Notes: generated by a model from the letters alone, not told the origin. A stretch of 64,000 bases of DNA from Leptospira langatensis (GCF_004770615.1 NZ_RQER01000001.1:310001-374000); one strand, 5' to 3'; counted from the stretch's first letter, positions 43,044 through 54,516 are shown. Made by a program: numbers and translations.

Positions 43044-43232
43044 TCTGTCTTACCTAGTAGGGCGATCCCAACTAAACACATTAGAAGATTGGACGATATA
43101 AACACGAGGATCATGAGTTCGCTTGGAAAGATATTTTTACAAAACCTCTCTTATGCAAAACGAAAATCTTTTTCTTTTAAAAACTTTTATAAAGTATGAG
43201 ACCTTATATTCTTAAATGTCTCTTCAATGAGA

Positions 43233-43246
43233 TGAACGTTCGTTTA
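43233..43246 (+). promoter_or_regulatory. Candidate TetR-type operator TGAACGTTCGTTTA
   Basis: An inverted-repeat core GAACG-TT-CGTTT lies 93 bases upstream of the SDR start. It shares the form TGAACNNNNGTTYA with sites at 45866-45879 and 61879-61892. The regulator is not known. Confidence 0.35.
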
Positions 43247-43338
43247 CATTTGTCGTCTATTTGAGATCTAAGTAATTGTGCTTTTCAAATTGTTACTTGT
43301 AAATTAGATTCTACTACGATCTCAAATAGGAAGGCCAA

Positions 43339-44100
43339 ATGGATATTCGCGGGAAAAGAATAGTGATTACTGGAGCTGCTTCCGGTATAGGAAAGGAGAC
43401 TCTAATCAAATTCCTCCAATACGAAGGAGTTAAGATACTCGCCGTGGATCTGGATCCTTCTCGCTTAGGGATCAAGGACAAAAGGGTTCTTACCTTTAAA
43501 TGCGATGTATCGGCACCTGCAAATGTGGATAAGATATTCAAAGAGGCCCAAAAAGTCTTGGGTGGGATCGATATATTTTATGCGAACGCAGGATTTGCCT
43601 ACTACGAGGAGATCAAGAAGCCGGATTGGAAGAGAATGGAGAAGATCTTTCAAACGAACGTATTTTCGGCGATCTACGGATTGCAAAAGGTACAGGCGGA
43701 ATATAAGAATCCTGTATACTATATCATCACCGCGTCTGCGATGAGCTTTCTTTCTATTCCTGGATATGCGTTGTATTCGGCGACGAAGGCGGCAGTTCAT
43801 TCCTTCACGGAGGCATTTCAATTCGAATTAAAAGAACCTCATAGACTGATGATTGTGTATCCGATCGCAACTCGAACGAATTTCTTTGATACCGCCGGAA
43901 AGAAGGTGCCGGTCCCATTTCCATCCCAAACTCCTACGCAAGTTGCCTCCGCAGTCGTTCGGGGAATTGAGTGGAATAGAAAGAAGGTGCTTCCTTCTAA
44001 GATATTCTCTCTGATGATGTTCGTGGATCGATTCTTAATCTATCCGCTTAGGATCTATCAGATCATCGAGAATTGGAAAAGAAAGAAGGTCTTAGGCTAA
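43339..44100 (+). CDS. Short-chain dehydrogenase/reductase
   Basis: This 253-residue classical SDR has [10 protein letters not shown] (11-20) for NAD(P) binding, [10 protein letters not shown] near 75, and [10 protein letters not shown] with Tyr-x-x-x-Lys near 140-150. After the cofactor domain a hydrophobic C-terminal helix suggests membrane association. Its substrate is not evident; a lipid or fatty-acid intermediate is plausible from the neighbouring acyl-CoA dehydrogenase, with which it overlaps convergently by nine bases. A TetR-like palindrome lies upstream. Confidence 0.85.
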   Translation: MDIRGKRIVITGAASGIGKETLIKFLQYEGVKILAVDLDPSRLGIKDKRVLTFKCDVSAPANVDKIFKEAQKVLGGIDIFYANAGFAYYEEIKKPDWKRMEKIFQTNVFSAIYGLQKVQAEYKNPVYYIITASAMSFLSIPGYALYSATKAAVHSFTEAFQFELKEPHRLMIVYPIATRTNFFDTAGKKVPVPFPSQTPTQVASAVVRGIEWNRKKVLPSKIFSLMMFVDRFLIYPLRIYQIIENWKRKKVLG

Positions 44101-45846
44101 GACTTTCGATCTCTTATTTTCTATCCGGATCCGATTGTATTCTAATAAGGCCAGGCTGTCTAGATGATAGGCTCTTACTAAGCTTGCTCTCTTTTCCTTT
44201 GAGGCTCCGTTCAGTTTTAAAAGACTTCTTTCTAATACAACGCCGATGATCGTTCTTGTTGCAGACTCTACCAGCTCGAACGCAACCTCATCCTTATTCT
44301 CTCCGTTCTCTAGGGAAGCATAGAGTGCATGAGATATTTCTAATTTCTCTCTGATCTCAACGAGTTCCGTGCTTGGGGAGAAGGAACCCATTTCTTCGTC
44401 TAAATATTGTCTTAGGAGGCCTTTGGTCCCTAAGCCGGTTACGATTCCGCCGATCGCTGCCACTACTTGCAATTGAGTGGTCCCTTCGTAAATATTCGTG
44501 ATCCGGACATCCCTATAGATCCTAGAAATATCATAGTCATAGGTATAACCGGAACCTCCATGGATCTGCAGAGCGTCGAACGCGATCCTATTTGCTTGTT
44601 CCGTAATATAGTATTTGGAAAGAGGGGTGAAAAGGTTTGCTAACTTCTCCCATTTCTTGATCCCCTCGTCTTTTTTGATCTCTCTTTCGTCCATTCCCTG
44701 TTCTTTCCATCTTTCCGATTTCCAATGGTACAGGTCTATCGATCTGGATGCTTCTTGTAGAATGGAACGCATCGCTAAGATCTCTCTGTCCATGAGTTCG
44801 AGCATCTTGCGAACTGCGGGAATATTTTGGATCTTCTTACCGAACTGCTCTCTTTCTTCCGCGTATTTCTTGGCCTCTCCGTAAGCGGCCATTCCGATTC
44901 CCATTGCCTGGCCCGCGATGGAAAGTCTTGCTCCATTCATCATTGCCATGGAATATTTGACTAGTCCGTATCCTTCTTCACCGATGAGGATACCTGGTGT
45001 GTTTTCGTAGACTACCTCGCAGGTAGGAGAACAGTGTAGTCCCATCTTCTTCTCTATTCCTGCGATCTGCACATCCTCGCTTCTCACTAAGAAGAAGGAG
45101 AGTCCTCTTGCTCCGCTGGTGGGCGTTCCTGTCCTCGCTAAGGTCAGAATGATAGAAGGTTTGTCCGCGAACCCGCATCCGTGAGTGATGAATCTTTTGG
45201 CTCCTGTGATCCGCCAGACTCCGTCTTCTCCCTTGATTGCTTTTGTTTGCAGGTTGGGTAGATCCGATCCGTAATTCGGTTCTGTTAAGGCCATGGCTCC
45301 GCAGAGTTCTCCAGCGGCCATTTTAGGGACGAAGTTCTCTACCATTTCTTCGGAGCCGAACCTTTCTATCGTTTCCGCTAAGTTCATGCAACCTAGGGCG
45401 ATTGCGAGAGAACCGTCGGCTCTCGAAAAGATCTCCATGAGCATTGCCTGCACCGTACAAGGGAGTCCTAATCCGCCATGTTTACGTCCAATAGAATAGG
45501 GAAGGATGCCTGCTTCTTTCACCTTATTCACTGCGTCTATCATTGCTTGCGGGAATTCAACTTTTCCATCCTTGTATTTCAATCCTTCCAGATCCATTTT
45601 CTGGGCTATGGGCGCGATCTCCTTTCCCGCGAGCTCTCCAGCGGACTCCAATACAGATTTATAAAATTCTAATGCTTCTTCTTTGCTACTCGGAGCCAAT
45701 GCGAATTCTTCTTTGCCGGTCTTGTCGTATTCTTGTTTGTCCAAGAACCCAAGTTCGAAGGCATTTACGATCTCTTCCCAGTCTATTAAGGATTCGAAAT
45801 GCTGGAATAAGTCTTCGTTTTGGAGGAAGTAATTATTTTCTACCAT
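44092..45846 (-). CDS. Acyl-CoA dehydrogenase (large)
   Basis: This 584-residue flavoprotein is longer than the roughly 380-residue standard, with extra helices at the C-terminus as in very-long-chain or fadE-related forms. It has the FAD-binding [36 protein letters not shown] and the base-containing IYEGTTQLQ near 466, where Glu is the proton abstractor. It catalyses the first step of beta-oxidation, making a trans-2-enoyl-CoA. A perfect TGAAC-TTTT-GTTCA palindrome sits 20-33 bases before the ATG. Confidence 0.93.
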   Translation of the reverse strand: MVENNYFLQNEDLFQHFESLIDWEEIVNAFELGFLDKQEYDKTGKEEFALAPSSKEEALEFYKSVLESAGELAGKEIAPIAQKMDLEGLKYKDGKVEFPQAMIDAVNKVKEAGILPYSIGRKHGGLGLPCTVQAMLMEIFSRADGSLAIALGCMNLAETIERFGSEEMVENFVPKMAAGELCGAMALTEPNYGSDLPNLQTKAIKGEDGVWRITGAKRFITHGCGFADKPSIILTLARTGTPTSGARGLSFFLVRSEDVQIAGIEKKMGLHCSPTCEVVYENTPGILIGEEGYGLVKYSMAMMNGARLSIAGQAMGIGMAAYGEAKKYAEEREQFGKKIQNIPAVRKMLELMDREILAMRSILQEASRSIDLYHWKSERWKEQGMDEREIKKDEGIKKWEKLANLFTPLSKYYITEQANRIAFDALQIHGGSGYTYDYDISRIYRDVRITNIYEGTTQLQVVAAIGGIVTGLGTKGLLRQYLDEEMGSFSPSTELVEIREKLEISHALYASLENGENKDEVAFELVESATRTIIGVVLERSLLKLNGASKEKRASLVRAYHLDSLALLEYNRIRIENKRSKVLA

Positions 45847-45865
45847 GAGTCGGCTCCGTATTAAA

Positions 45866-45879
45866 TGAACTTTTGTTCA
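45866..45879 (-). promoter_or_regulatory. Candidate TetR-type operator TGAACTTTTGTTCA
   Basis: Five-base arms TGAAC/GTTCA with a four-base centre form a perfect inverted repeat placed just before the acyl-CoA dehydrogenase start codon, where binding would block transcription or initiation. It fits the TGAACNNNNGTTYA pattern seen at two other loci. Confidence 0.4.
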
Positions 45880-46097
45880 AATATGTTTGGCTTCTATTGG
45901 AAGCCTTAATTTCGATCCGAAAGGAAGGAAAGGAAAAATAGAAGGATGTATCGTTTTTTATTCATGCTTCTTGGATTCGATTTCATGAATAAGGAGTAAA
46001 GAGGAACCTATTGGAAGATGCTACGATATCAAGAAAGGTTAAGAACAGAGAAACGGGTATGAAAATATAGTTCGGAAGGGTATAAGTAAGTGGAAAT

Positions 46098-46128
46098 AAA
46101 AAAGCCGCCGGTTTCCCGACGGCTTTTA
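46098..46128 (-). terminator. Rho-independent terminator of lipL32
   Basis: On the minus strand AAAAGCCG pairs with CGGCTTTT around an inner partial stem and is followed by a run of T's. It starts 24 bases beyond the lipL32 stop. Confidence 0.85.
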
Positions 46129-46151
46129 AGCTAATCAGAAAGAAAGAAGGA

Positions 46152-46958
46152 TTACTTCTTCTCTCCGGAGATAGCAGCTTTCAGAGCTTCTTCAGCAGCG
46201 GTTGCTAATTTTTGCAATTCAGCAGGGTTTGCGTGAAGAATCGGAGAAAGTCCTGGGGTACCTGGAGGGCCAAGAACTCCTACAGTAGCTACGAAAGAAC
46301 CTTTAACTTCTCCTACTTTGTAAGTAGTGAAAGTGATTCTGTAAAGACCGCGAACTAAAAGTTTTTTAGTGTCGATGTTTTTCAGTTCATCTAAGCTCTT
46401 AGGAATGTTCGGGATTTGGATACGAAGTAAAGAGTTGTACTTAGCGTGACGCTCTTCATTGTAAGTATCGTCTCCGTCATCATTGTCTCCAAGACTTTGT
46501 AGAGCTTTACCTTTTGCAGCGCCTTCGATTTGGTTAGGCATAATAGCTGCTAAGCGCTCAACACGGATCCAAGTATCGAACCAGTTTGGCATGCTTTTTT
46601 CTTCTGGAGTAGCTGCTTTAAAAGCATCACTTACGAAGTCGCCGCTTCCAGGCTCACCGATTTCTCCGGTAGGGGAAATTAAGCGAACGCCGAGTTCAAC
46701 GATAGCTGCTGGGACCCAAAGAAAAAGGAAATATGATTTCTTTCCGTTTACAACTGCGTCAGCGGCTTGTCCTGGTTTGATGTATCCCCAATAGTTCACA
46801 GTTTCGGAATAAGGTGCGAAAAGCTTCTTAGTTCCTACGCCGGGAATTTCATGCTCACCAACTACAAAATTACTTTGTAAGCCGGGGAGTCCACCGATAC
46901 AAGCAGCAAAGCTGACCAATATAGCGGTAGAGATTATAAGGATCGAAGATTTTTTCAT
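46152..46958 (-). CDS. lipL32: Major surface lipoprotein LipL32
   Basis: This 268-residue lipoprotein has a lipobox SFAAC at C20 and closely follows the LipL32 sequence: [10 protein letters not shown], YGxx[45 protein letters not shown] and [15 protein letters not shown]. The acidic Ca2+ cluster [14 protein letters not shown] is present but less acidic than in L. interrogans. LipL32 is the most abundant surface lipoprotein in the pathogenic lineage and binds host matrix proteins and plasminogen in laboratory studies. AAGGAG lies nine bases before the ATG. It is not found in saprophytes, so it is the best marker of lineage here. Confidence 0.95.
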   Translation of the reverse strand: MKKSSILIISTAILVSFAACIGGLPGLQSNFVVGEHEIPGVGTKKLFAPYSETVNYWGYIKPGQAADAVVNGKKSYFLFLWVPAAIVELGVRLISPTGEIGEPGSGDFVSDAFKAATPEEKSMPNWFDTWIRVERLAAIMPNQIEGAAKGKALQSLGDNDDGDDTYNEERHAKYNSLLRIQIPNIPKSLDELKNIDTKKLLVRGLYRITFTTYKVGEVKGSFVATVGVLGPPGTPGLSPILHANPAELQKLATAAEEALKAAISGEKK

Positions 46959-46987
46959 TCGAGAGATCTCCTTGGTATGGATTGCTC

Positions 46988-47016
46988 AAGATAGAGAAGA
47001 GATTCCTTTTTGTAAA
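46988..47016 (-). promoter_or_regulatory. Probable lipL32 promoter
   Basis: On the minus strand TTTACA (47011-47016) and TATCTT (46988-46993) are spaced by exactly 17 bases, giving a short leader before the start codon. The match to the sigma-70 consensus is 5/6 and 4/6. A strong promoter is expected for this abundant protein. Confidence 0.45.
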
Positions 47017-47230
47017 TCTAATTAATAAATTTTTGTTTCCATGGTTCTTTTGCGGTGCAAAAATTGCCGCCTAAATCGAATTTGCGATCTAGGTTTTACT
47101 TTGATTGTGGAAATATTTTTCCCGTGTTCTTCGGATCGCTTTTGCTTCTCTTAGCAATCACTATTCAGGGATCGTATAACTGGTTCTGTGAAATAGAATA
47201 GAGAAGGGAATCGGATTAGAGGGAATTTAC

Positions 47231-47267
47231 TCCATAACGAATCTTTTGAAAAAGTGTTCGTTATGGA
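47231..47267. repeat. Perfect 11-base inverted repeat near the ParB-domain gene
   Basis: TCCATAACGAA (47231-47241) and TTCGTTATGGA (47257-47267) are exact reverse complements around 15 bases that contain a second CTTT/AAAG pair. It lies eight bases beyond the stop of the ParB-domain gene. No T-run follows on either strand, so a DNA cruciform or binding site is as likely as a terminator. Confidence 0.6.
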
Positions 47268-47274
47268 AATGCGA

Positions 47275-47673
47275 TTAACTTTTAAAGATCCAGGACCAGA
47301 ACCATTCCCATAGATCCATAAGCCAGGCGAAGATCCTACCGAAGATCCCAGTATTTGAATATCTTCTTAAAAGTTTTTGGGCTCTTTCCTGTTCTTCAGC
47401 AGTAAAAGGAAGACGCACGTTGTTCTCTTCGGCCTCGATCAGGACTCTTTCTTTTTTGCTTCTAACGTCGACTATGCGAACGTCGACATATTCCCAGCCT
47501 AAAAGCTTTACGCACTCAAGCCTTCTTTCGCCGGAGACCAATTTATTATCCAAGTCAATAATGATCGGATGTAAAAGCCCAAGATTTTGGATGGAAGTTT
47601 TGAGACCTTGAAGGTCGCCAAGTTCTTTGCGAATGCGATTCTTGACCTTGATATCGGAGACCCGAATTTTCAT
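47275..47673 (-). CDS. ParB N-domain protein with Trp-rich C-terminal tail
   Basis: This 132-residue protein has a ParB/sulfiredoxin-like domain (about 1-95): KIRVSDIKVKNRIRK, LGLLHPIIID and LVSGERRLECVKLLGW with the box II arginines. It lacks the helix-turn-helix and dimer domains of chromosomal ParB. The last 25 residues (GIFGRIFAWLMDLWEWFWSWIF) are amphipathic and rich in Trp, suggesting membrane attachment. ParB-type CTP-binding folds also occur in nucleases and regulators. The gene stands alone with an inverted repeat beyond its end. Confidence 0.72.
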   Translation of the reverse strand: MKIRVSDIKVKNRIRKELGDLQGLKTSIQNLGLLHPIIIDLDNKLVSGERRLECVKLLGWEYVDVRIVDVRSKKERVLIEAEENNVRLPFTAEEQERAQKLLRRYSNTGIFGRIFAWLMDLWEWFWSWIFKS

Positions 47674-47870
47674 CTAAGAAATGCTTTTTTCACCGTATAA
47701 ATCCTACAAACCAATTTCTCCAGTTTTGACTAAAATTCCCTTACAAGGCTGTTTTTAGGTGTCTGAATCCGGATCGGATTCACTTGACAGTGACGACTTG
47801 GCTAGGTTTTTAGTTTTAAGCGACAAAGATTTTCGCCCACAGAAATCAACTAGATAGGAATTGAACCTAA

Positions 47871-49030
47871 ATGTCCCTGCAAGACTTCATCTTTACCTCG
47901 GAATCCGTATCAGAAGGACATCCGGACAAGGTTTGCGATCAGATATCCGACGCGATCTTAGACGCGTATTTAGCCCAGGATCCGAAATCTAGGGTAGCAT
48001 GCGAATCCTTAGTAACTACTAACTTAGTAGTAATTGCGGGAGAAGTCACAAGCAAGGGCAAGATAGACGCTCAAGAGATCGCAAGAAATGTGATCAAGGA
48101 TATCGGCTATAATGATATTTCCTTAGGTTTTGACGCTGAGTTTGCAGTGGTTTCCTCTCATATTCATGCGCAAAGTCCTGATATTTCTCAAGGTGTTACC
48201 GAGGGAGAGGGTCTCTTCAAGGAGCAAGGAGCAGGGGACCAAGGACTGATGTTCGGATTCGCGATCGACGAAACTCCGGAACTCATGCCTATGCCGATCT
48301 ATTATTCTCACGAATTAATGCATCATTTGGCGGGCCTTCGCCATAGCAAGAAGCTGGATTGGCTTCGTCCGGACGCTAAGTCTCAGGTGACTGTAGAGTA
48401 TAAGAATGGAAAGCCTGTCCGTATCGACACCGTAGTTATTTCCACCCAACATACTCCTGAAGTCTCTCATAAGAAGATCGAAGAAGCGGTCATCGAAGAA
48501 TGTATCAAGAAGGTAATCCCTGCGAACTTCCTAAAAGATACGAAATACTTTATTAACCCTACCGGTCAGTTCATCATCGGTGGACCACACGGAGATACTG
48601 GTCTGACTGGACGTAAGATCATCGTAGACACTTACGGTGGATACGGACGTCACGGTGGCGGCGCCTTCTCCGGAAAGGATCCTTCCAAAGTGGACCGTTC
48701 TGCTGCATATATGGGAAGATATATCGCTAAGAACGTAGTGGCTGCGGGCCTTGCTTCTCAGTGCGAAGTGCAATTGGCATATGCGATCGGTGTTGCTGAG
48801 CCTGTTTCGGTTCACGTGGATACTTTCGGAACAGGAAAGCTGTCCGAAGAAGAGATTGTAAAAAGAATTCGTGCCAACTTCAAACTGACCCCACGCGGGA
48901 TCATCGAGTCCTTGCAATTGTTGGAAAAAGGAAGAACTTACAGAGAAACCGCTGCTTACGGGCATTTCGGTAGATCCGGAAATACCTTCACTTGGGAAAG
49001 AACCGATAAAGCGGGAGCATTGAAAGGCTA

Positions 49031-49031
<1 letters not shown>
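47871..49031 (+). CDS. metK: S-adenosylmethionine synthetase
   Basis: This 386-residue enzyme makes SAM from methionine and ATP. Signatures: [17 protein letters not shown] at the start, the metal- and phosphate-binding [24 protein letters not shown] block (here [17 protein letters not shown]) and [19 protein letters not shown]. Length is normal. The transketolase-like gene overlaps it by one base. I see no SAM riboswitch in the 197 bases before it. Confidence 0.96.
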
Positions 49032-49990
<959 letters not shown>

Positions 49991-49996
49991 CAAAAG

Positions 49997-50014
49997 GGCG
50001 ATCGTAGGATCGCC
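49997..50014 (+). terminator. Hairpin between transketolase half and clpS
   Basis: GGCGATC (49997-50003) pairs with GATCGCC (50008-50014) across a four-base loop. No strong T-tract follows, so it may attenuate rather than end transcription. Confidence 0.4.
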
Positions 50015-50033
50015 AGTCTTTCGGTTCTACATT

Positions 50034-50348
50034 ATGCCTGGTTCCCCCACAGTAGAAGAAACAACCACGGAAGACCCGGTCTATACCGGAGGACCTTGGA
50101 GAGTCGTTCTTTGGGATGACAATGAGCATACGTACGAATATGTGATCACCATGCTCATGGATGTATGCAAGATGACACCTGAGCAGGCATTCGGTCATGC
50201 TGTGGAAGTGGATGCCCAAAAGAAGACTGTTGTCTTTGCGGGCGAGTTGGAACATGCAGAGCATATCCAAGATCTTATCTTAAATTACGGACCCGACCCA
50301 TTGCTTCCTGCCTCCAAGGGTTCTATGAGCGCAACATTAGAAAGCTAA
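50034..50348 (+). CDS. clpS: ATP-dependent Clp protease adaptor ClpS
   Basis: This 104-residue adaptor has the core WRVVLWDDNEHTYEYVITMLMDVCKMTPEQAFGHAVEVD. DD-N and M near 40-45 form the N-degron pocket, and VDAQKKTVVFAGELEHAEHIQDLIL follows. ClpS delivers N-end-rule substrates to ClpA(P). Its N-terminal extension is Pro/Thr-rich as usual. Confidence 0.95.
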   Translation: MPGSPTVEETTTEDPVYTGGPWRVVLWDDNEHTYEYVITMLMDVCKMTPEQAFGHAVEVDAQKKTVVFAGELEHAEHIQDLILNYGPDPLLPASKGSMSATLES

Positions 50349-50350
50349 GA

Positions 50351-50555
50351 AGTTCCCACCATGTGGGAACTGTTACTTTCGATCTCACTTCAAGATTTGA
50401 AATTTTGCTTCACTTGGTTCAGCAAACCTGTTCTGCGATCCGTAGAGAGCAGAACACCATTCCAAGTGATACCGGTAATCTCGCTTCCTATGGGTCGCGA
50501 GATTGGGTGGGGGCGTGCTTCGCTTGAATTGCGTGGGGAACGGAAGTTCCGTTCC
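50351..50555 (+). other. Structured intergenic segment with five inverted repeats
   Basis: Between clpS and the MaoC gene (222 bases) I find AGTTCCCAC/GTGGGAACT (50351-50371); a nested pair with outer helix CACTTGG/CCAAGTG (50411-50417 with 50462-50468) and inner TGTTCTGC/GCAGAACA (50429-50436 with 50449-50456); AATCTCGC/GCGAGATT (50477-50504); and GGAACGGAA/TTCCGTTCC (50537-50555). All are perfect. This density is unlikely for idle DNA. It could be a small structured RNA, or a degenerate Leptospira dispersed repeat family. No convincing ORF lies in it. Confidence 0.5.
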
Positions 50556-50570
50556 TCTAATGACGCTGGC

Positions 50571-51749
50571 CTAGAATTTCTTCTTAACTAAGATCTTTCT
50601 CTCGATCTCGAAGATTTTCTCAGGAAGTTTTTCTTTTCCGTGTTTCTTCTTATCGTTCTCTTTCAAGAACAGGTCTGCTCCGAATTTCTCGTAGGCGTCG
50701 TTCGCCTTGATATTCTTGAGCCCGATGAATTGGATATGGACTTCTCCGGCAGGAATTCCGAATTCAGTTCCTCTATCTTTCACGGAAAGAACCCTGGAAA
50801 TCGCAGTCACTGTGTCTCCGCTAAAAGAAGGCTGAGTATGATATCCTTCGGTAAAGCCAAGATCCCAGAGAACGTTCTCAGTGGTGTCGCGTGACGCAAG
50901 TCCGCAAAGCCATGCGAAAACAAGTCCTCCATATACCACTGGCTCTCCTCCCATGGGGCCGGAAATTCCCGCTGAATACAATTTATCATAATGAAGTGGG
51001 TGAGTGTTCCCGACCCTATATGTCCACGCGAAATGTTCGTCGGTGATCGTTCTTCCGTTTTGGTGGATATAGATCTGTCCCGGTTCGAAGCTTTCGAAAT
51101 AAGTATCCGCCCAAGTAGAAGTCTCGAATCCTTTCGGAAGCTTTAATTCTGGCAGGTCTATGTTAGGACTATCTGTCTCAGGAAAAAACGCATCCTTGAT
51201 CACAGGCTTAGGAGTTCCTTTCGGTTTTCCATTAGAATGATAGATCATGATCTTTCTTTCATATTGAAGGACCAATTCCCTGTTTTGGTTCAAACAAAGA
51301 GTTCTAACGTGAACGATACCTGGTTTATCCGCACCCTTATCGTCTATTTTTAGGATCTTGGTCTTAGCGGAAAGCGTATCTCCCGGATAAACGGGTTTCA
51401 AGAATTGAACATCATAGTATCCGAGGTTGGCAAGAGCCTTTTCAGAATCGTTCTGAACTCCCAGAGAGAGTGCTACGTTAAACACCATTAAAGGGGAAAC
51501 TAATAAGTCCTTGAATCCGTGAGCCTGAGCGTATGGAGCGGAGAGATAAAGAGGGTTCGCTTCCATGTATGTGGTTGCGAATTCTTGTGCGAAAGAACGA
51601 TCTATCGTAAGTTCCCTAGGATGCTCGAAGATAGCTCCTTCTGTAAATTCTTCCAGATATCTGCCGTAAATTCCCCGTTTCACTTTTCCGGTGTCTACTG
51701 GAGTTTTTGGACCCAATTCCGCAAAGGGGGAAGTAGGGATTTTTGACAT
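50571..51749 (-). CDS. MaoC-family double hot-dog dehydratase/hydratase
   Basis: This 392-residue protein is a tandem hot-dog enzyme. The first half (about 30-175) and second half (about 215-340) each match MaoC domains, with the hydratase motif near [20 protein letters not shown] and [33 protein letters not shown]. Such proteins hydrate enoyl-CoA or mesaconyl/methylfumaryl-CoA-type substrates. The size is like 2-methylfumaryl-CoA hydratase, but no pathway genes support that. It fits the several lipid and CoA genes in the window. Confidence 0.82.
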   Translation of the reverse strand: MSKIPTSPFAELGPKTPVDTGKVKRGIYGRYLEEFTEGAIFEHPRELTIDRSFAQEFATTYMEANPLYLSAPYAQAHGFKDLLVSPLMVFNVALSLGVQNDSEKALANLGYYDVQFLKPVYPGDTLSAKTKILKIDDKGADKPGIVHVRTLCLNQNRELVLQYERKIMIYHSNGKPKGTPKPVIKDAFFPETDSPNIDLPELKLPKGFETSTWADTYFESFEPGQIYIHQNGRTITDEHFAWTYRVGNTHPLHYDKLYSAGISGPMGGEPVVYGGLVFAWLCGLASRDTTENVLWDLGFTEGYHTQPSFSGDTVTAISRVLSVKDRGTEFGIPAGEVHIQFIGLKNIKANDAYEKFGADLFLKENDKKKHGKEKLPEKIFEIERKILVKKKF

Positions 51750-51819
51750 AGAGATCCTGCCTCTTCTTTTAGTTTCTTCCAGGATTTCGGGCCGCTTTTC
51801 TCGGAAAAGGCTTTTTCGG

Positions 51820-52419
51820 CTAGCGAGATCCGAAATACAGATCCAATTGTCGCCTGGAACCGAATCGAAACTCGGAGAGCAGATGCTCCTGTTTTTGAAG
51901 ATCGGGGTTCATATCCTTCTCCCCAAACATATGGTTCCAAGTATTCACATATACGATGGGTAGAGCGTTCTTATTCTCCAGGCTAGCGGAAGCAAGAACA
52001 CTATCCTTATGTTCCACAGGATCTTGGTAGAAGGTTTGGCTTCCAGAATACACGTTTTTCAGATCCAATTGAAATGTCTTACCATCCGGTTCTAGATGGA
52101 TCGTGAAAGATTCTATATCGTAATTCCTTCCGTATTTGATCCTTCTATAGATCCTATAGAAAAAATCCTTCCAGGAATTCGGATGGATCTCGTCTTCGAA
52201 GACCAGGCTCACTTCCCATTCCGATCCGGAAGGAGTGATATCATTCTTACAATAAACAGCGATTAGACTATTGCCTGATCTGATATCTATCTCCGGCTGG
52301 GATAATAGAAGAAGATCCGTTTTCGGACAGACCGAGTCGGGAGGTTTGAACTCAGGAAGAGGAGGAGATTGACATCCGATCACTAAGAATAGGACAAGAA
52401 GAAGTAAATACGCTTTCAT
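51820..52419 (-). CDS. Hypothetical lipoprotein
   Basis: The ATG at 52419 gives [20 protein letters not shown], a signal sequence with lipobox VIGC (Cys 16). The longer ORF from 52521 would overlap the divergent peptidase start and bury the signal. The mature part (about 184 residues) has a beta-rich middle and a basic C-terminus. I do not recognise a family. It may be surface-exposed or periplasmic. Confidence 0.68.
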   Translation of the reverse strand: MKAYLLLLVLFLVIGCQSPPLPEFKPPDSVCPKTDLLLLSQPEIDIRSGNSLIAVYCKNDITPSGSEWEVSLVFEDEIHPNSWKDFFYRIYRRIKYGRNYDIESFTIHLEPDGKTFQLDLKNVYSGSQTFYQDPVEHKDSVLASASLENKNALPIVYVNTWNHMFGEKDMNPDLQKQEHLLSEFRFGSRRQLDLYFGSR

Positions 52420-52515
52420 AAGAACGAGACCAAGGCCGAATTCGAATGACTTTTTCAATCTTGTCAAGATGGAAAATAGATGCTTTCCATCCAAGTAATT
52501 GGAAGCATGTAAACC

Positions 52516-54477
52516 ATGCATTCTTCTTTGTTTCGAGACTTCCCCAATATTCAGCTTTCTTCTCAGAAGGAATTGGTCCGTGAAAAGATTGGACAGGCTC
52601 GCCAGGTATTGACCGAAGTATTGGCAAAGTCGGATCCGAATTACGAGTCTGTAATACGACCCTTAAACAATGTAATGGAAGAATTGCAGGAAGAGTTTAC
52701 TGTTCTTTCCCACCTGAACAGCGTAAAGAATAGCGAGGAGACACAGGCAAACTATACCGAGATCCTTCCGGAAATCACAGAATTCTATACGGAACTGAGC
52801 CAAAATGAGGAACTCTACAAGGCCTATTCCGGTATTTATGAAAAGGAGAAGAAGGTTCTAGATCGCCCCAAGGCAAAAGTATTAGAGGATGCGATCCTCC
52901 AATTCAAGTTAGGAGGTGTAGGACTTCCTACAATGGAGAAGGATCGTATCCAAGAGATCCATCTTCGTCTCTCCGATCTGCAAAATCAATTTTCCCAAAA
53001 TCTTTTGGACGCTACCAATTCCTTCGAATTAAAGATAGATTCCGAGGAAGATGTAAAGGAACTCCCCGAATCCGATAAGGCCTTGTACAGAAATGAGGAC
53101 GGAACCTATACTTTCACTCTTCAGTTCCCGAGCTATAGCGCTTATATGGCTTACGGGAGCAATCGCTCTAAGAGAGAAGAGTTATATAAGGCCTATGTGA
53201 CCAGAGCTCCGCAAAACGGCAAAGTCCTGGAAGAGATCTTGAGTCTCCGAGATGAATCCGCTAAGATCCTAGGGTATCCGAATTACGCAGAATCTTCCTT
53301 AGCGACTAAGGTTGCAGATTCTCCGGAGCAGGTCCTTTCTTTCTTGGAGAAGATCGGAAAGATGGCTAGGCCGGTCGCTCAGAAGGAATTCATCCAATTG
53401 CAAAACTTTGCCAAGGGTTTAGGAATACAAGATCTGCAGGCCTATGATTCTTCTTATGTTTCCGAGAAATTAAAGAAATCCTTATATGATTTCGACGAAG
53501 AAGAGACAAGACCCTATTTTGAGAAAAATACCGTAGTCAAAGGCGCTTTTTCCTTCTTAGAGAAATTGCTGGGACTGAAATTCGAAAGGGCGGAAGCTCC
53601 TATCTGGGACCCTAAAACGGAAGTATTTCATGTAAAGAACGGAAAGGAAACCGTGGCCCGTCTTTATCTGGATCTGGAGGCACGAAAGGATAAGCAGGGC
53701 GGTGCCTGGATGAATCATTGGGAGACTCGCAACCAGCTCACAGGCAAGCGCATTCTTCCTTCTGCATTTGTGATCTGTAATTTTCCTCCTTCCAAGGAAG
53801 GGGCTCCTTCTTTACTCAAACATTCCGATGTCGTTACCTTCTTCCACGAAATGGGCCATGCACTTCATCATCTTTGCGCGAAGATAGACGAGCCTCCTGT
53901 GAGTGGGATCAACGGAGTAGAATGGGACGCTGTGGAGTTCCCTTCTCAGTTCTTGGAGAATTTTGCGTATGAACCGGAGGTCTTAAGCTTCTTTGCATAC
54001 CATCATGAGACAGGTAAGCCAATGCCTAGCGAGCTTGCCCAAAAGTTGAAGGATACCAAGAATTTTCTGGCGGGAATGGGAGTCGTGAGACAATTAGAGT
54101 TCGGCATCTTTGATATACGCATCCATTTACAAAAACATTCCGAAGAAGAAGTCCAAAACATTCTGGATCAGGTCCGCAAAGAAGTTAGCGTGATGACCCC
54201 GCCTAGTTATAATAAATTCCAGAATGGGTTCGGCCATATCTTCTCCGGAGGATACGCGGCTGGCTATTACAGTTATAAATGGGCGGAATTGCTTGCGGCG
54301 GATGCATTCTTCGCCTTTCGTTCCAAGGGGATCTTCGACGAGGACCTTGCTTTGAAATATAAGACAGAGGTTTTGGAGAAGGGTGGCTCCGAAAATGCAA
54401 TGGTCCTATTCAAGAGATTCTTGGGGAGAGATCCCGAGCCGGATGCTTTATTAAAATTATATGATTTAGTTGCCTAA
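52516..54477 (+). CDS. M3 family oligopeptidase
   Basis: This 653-residue metallopeptidase is of the thimet/oligopeptidase A type, with the zinc motif H444-E-M-G-H448 in [12 protein letters not shown] and the third ligand E474 in [12 protein letters not shown]. The C-terminal [21 protein letters not shown] block completes the active site. These enzymes cut short peptides in the cytoplasm, including released signal peptides. It is divergent from the lipoprotein gene with a 96-base gap. Confidence 0.93.
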   Translation: MHSSLFRDFPNIQLSSQKELVREKIGQARQVLTEVLAKSDPNYESVIRPLNNVMEELQEEFTVLSHLNSVKNSEETQANYTEILPEITEFYTELSQNEELYKAYSGIYEKEKKVLDRPKAKVLEDAILQFKLGGVGLPTMEKDRIQEIHLRLSDLQNQFSQNLLDATNSFELKIDSEEDVKELPESDKALYRNEDGTYTFTLQFPSYSAYMAYGSNRSKREELYKAYVTRAPQNGKVLEEILSLRDESAKILGYPNYAESSLATKVADSPEQVLSFLEKIGKMARPVAQKEFIQLQNFAKGLGIQDLQAYDSSYVSEKLKKSLYDFDEEETRPYFEKNTVVKGAFSFLEKLLGLKFERAEAPIWDPKTEVFHVKNGKETVARLYLDLEARKDKQGGAWMNHWETRNQLTGKRILPSAFVICNFPPSKEGAPSLLKHSDVVTFFHEMGHALHHLCAKIDEPPVSGINGVEWDAVEFPSQFLENFAYEPEVLSFFAYHHETGKPMPSELAQKLKDTKNFLAGMGVVRQLEFGIFDIRIHLQKHSEEEVQNILDQVRKEVSVMTPPSYNKFQNGFGHIFSGGYAAGYYSYKWAELLAADAFFAFRSKGIFDEDLALKYKTEVLEKGGSENAMVLFKRFLGRDPEPDALLKLYDLVA

Positions 54478-54516
54478 GGGACCTTAGGCAATTTCTACAG
54501 GAAAGATCGAAAAGTT

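Larger units (their letters stand above)
45847..46151 (-). other. Intergenic region between acyl-CoA dehydrogenase and lipL32
   Basis: No gene is supported here. It holds the palindrome at 45866-45879 upstream of the acyl-CoA dehydrogenase, a GGCTTC/GAAGCC hairpin at 45888-45905, an ATTCATG/CATGAAT repeat around 45959-45990, and the lipL32 terminator at 46098-46128. The remainder is A-rich and non-coding. Confidence 0.6.
46959..47274 (-). other. Intergenic region upstream of lipL32
   Basis: No ORF is supported. It carries the presumed lipL32 promoter (46988-47016) and ribosome site near 46968-46973, and next to the ParB-domain gene the perfect inverted repeat at 47231-47267. The middle is A/T-rich with no feature I can name. 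Confidence 0.6.

Noticed and set aside
47674..47870. Possible SAM riboswitch before metK
   Set aside because: I looked for paired helices of SAM-I or SAM-II type and found none convincing.
50361..50591. A 76-residue + strand ORF in the clpS-MaoC gap
   Set aside because: It crosses four inverted repeats, overlaps the end of the MaoC gene and has no domain or credible codon pattern; better seen as non-coding.
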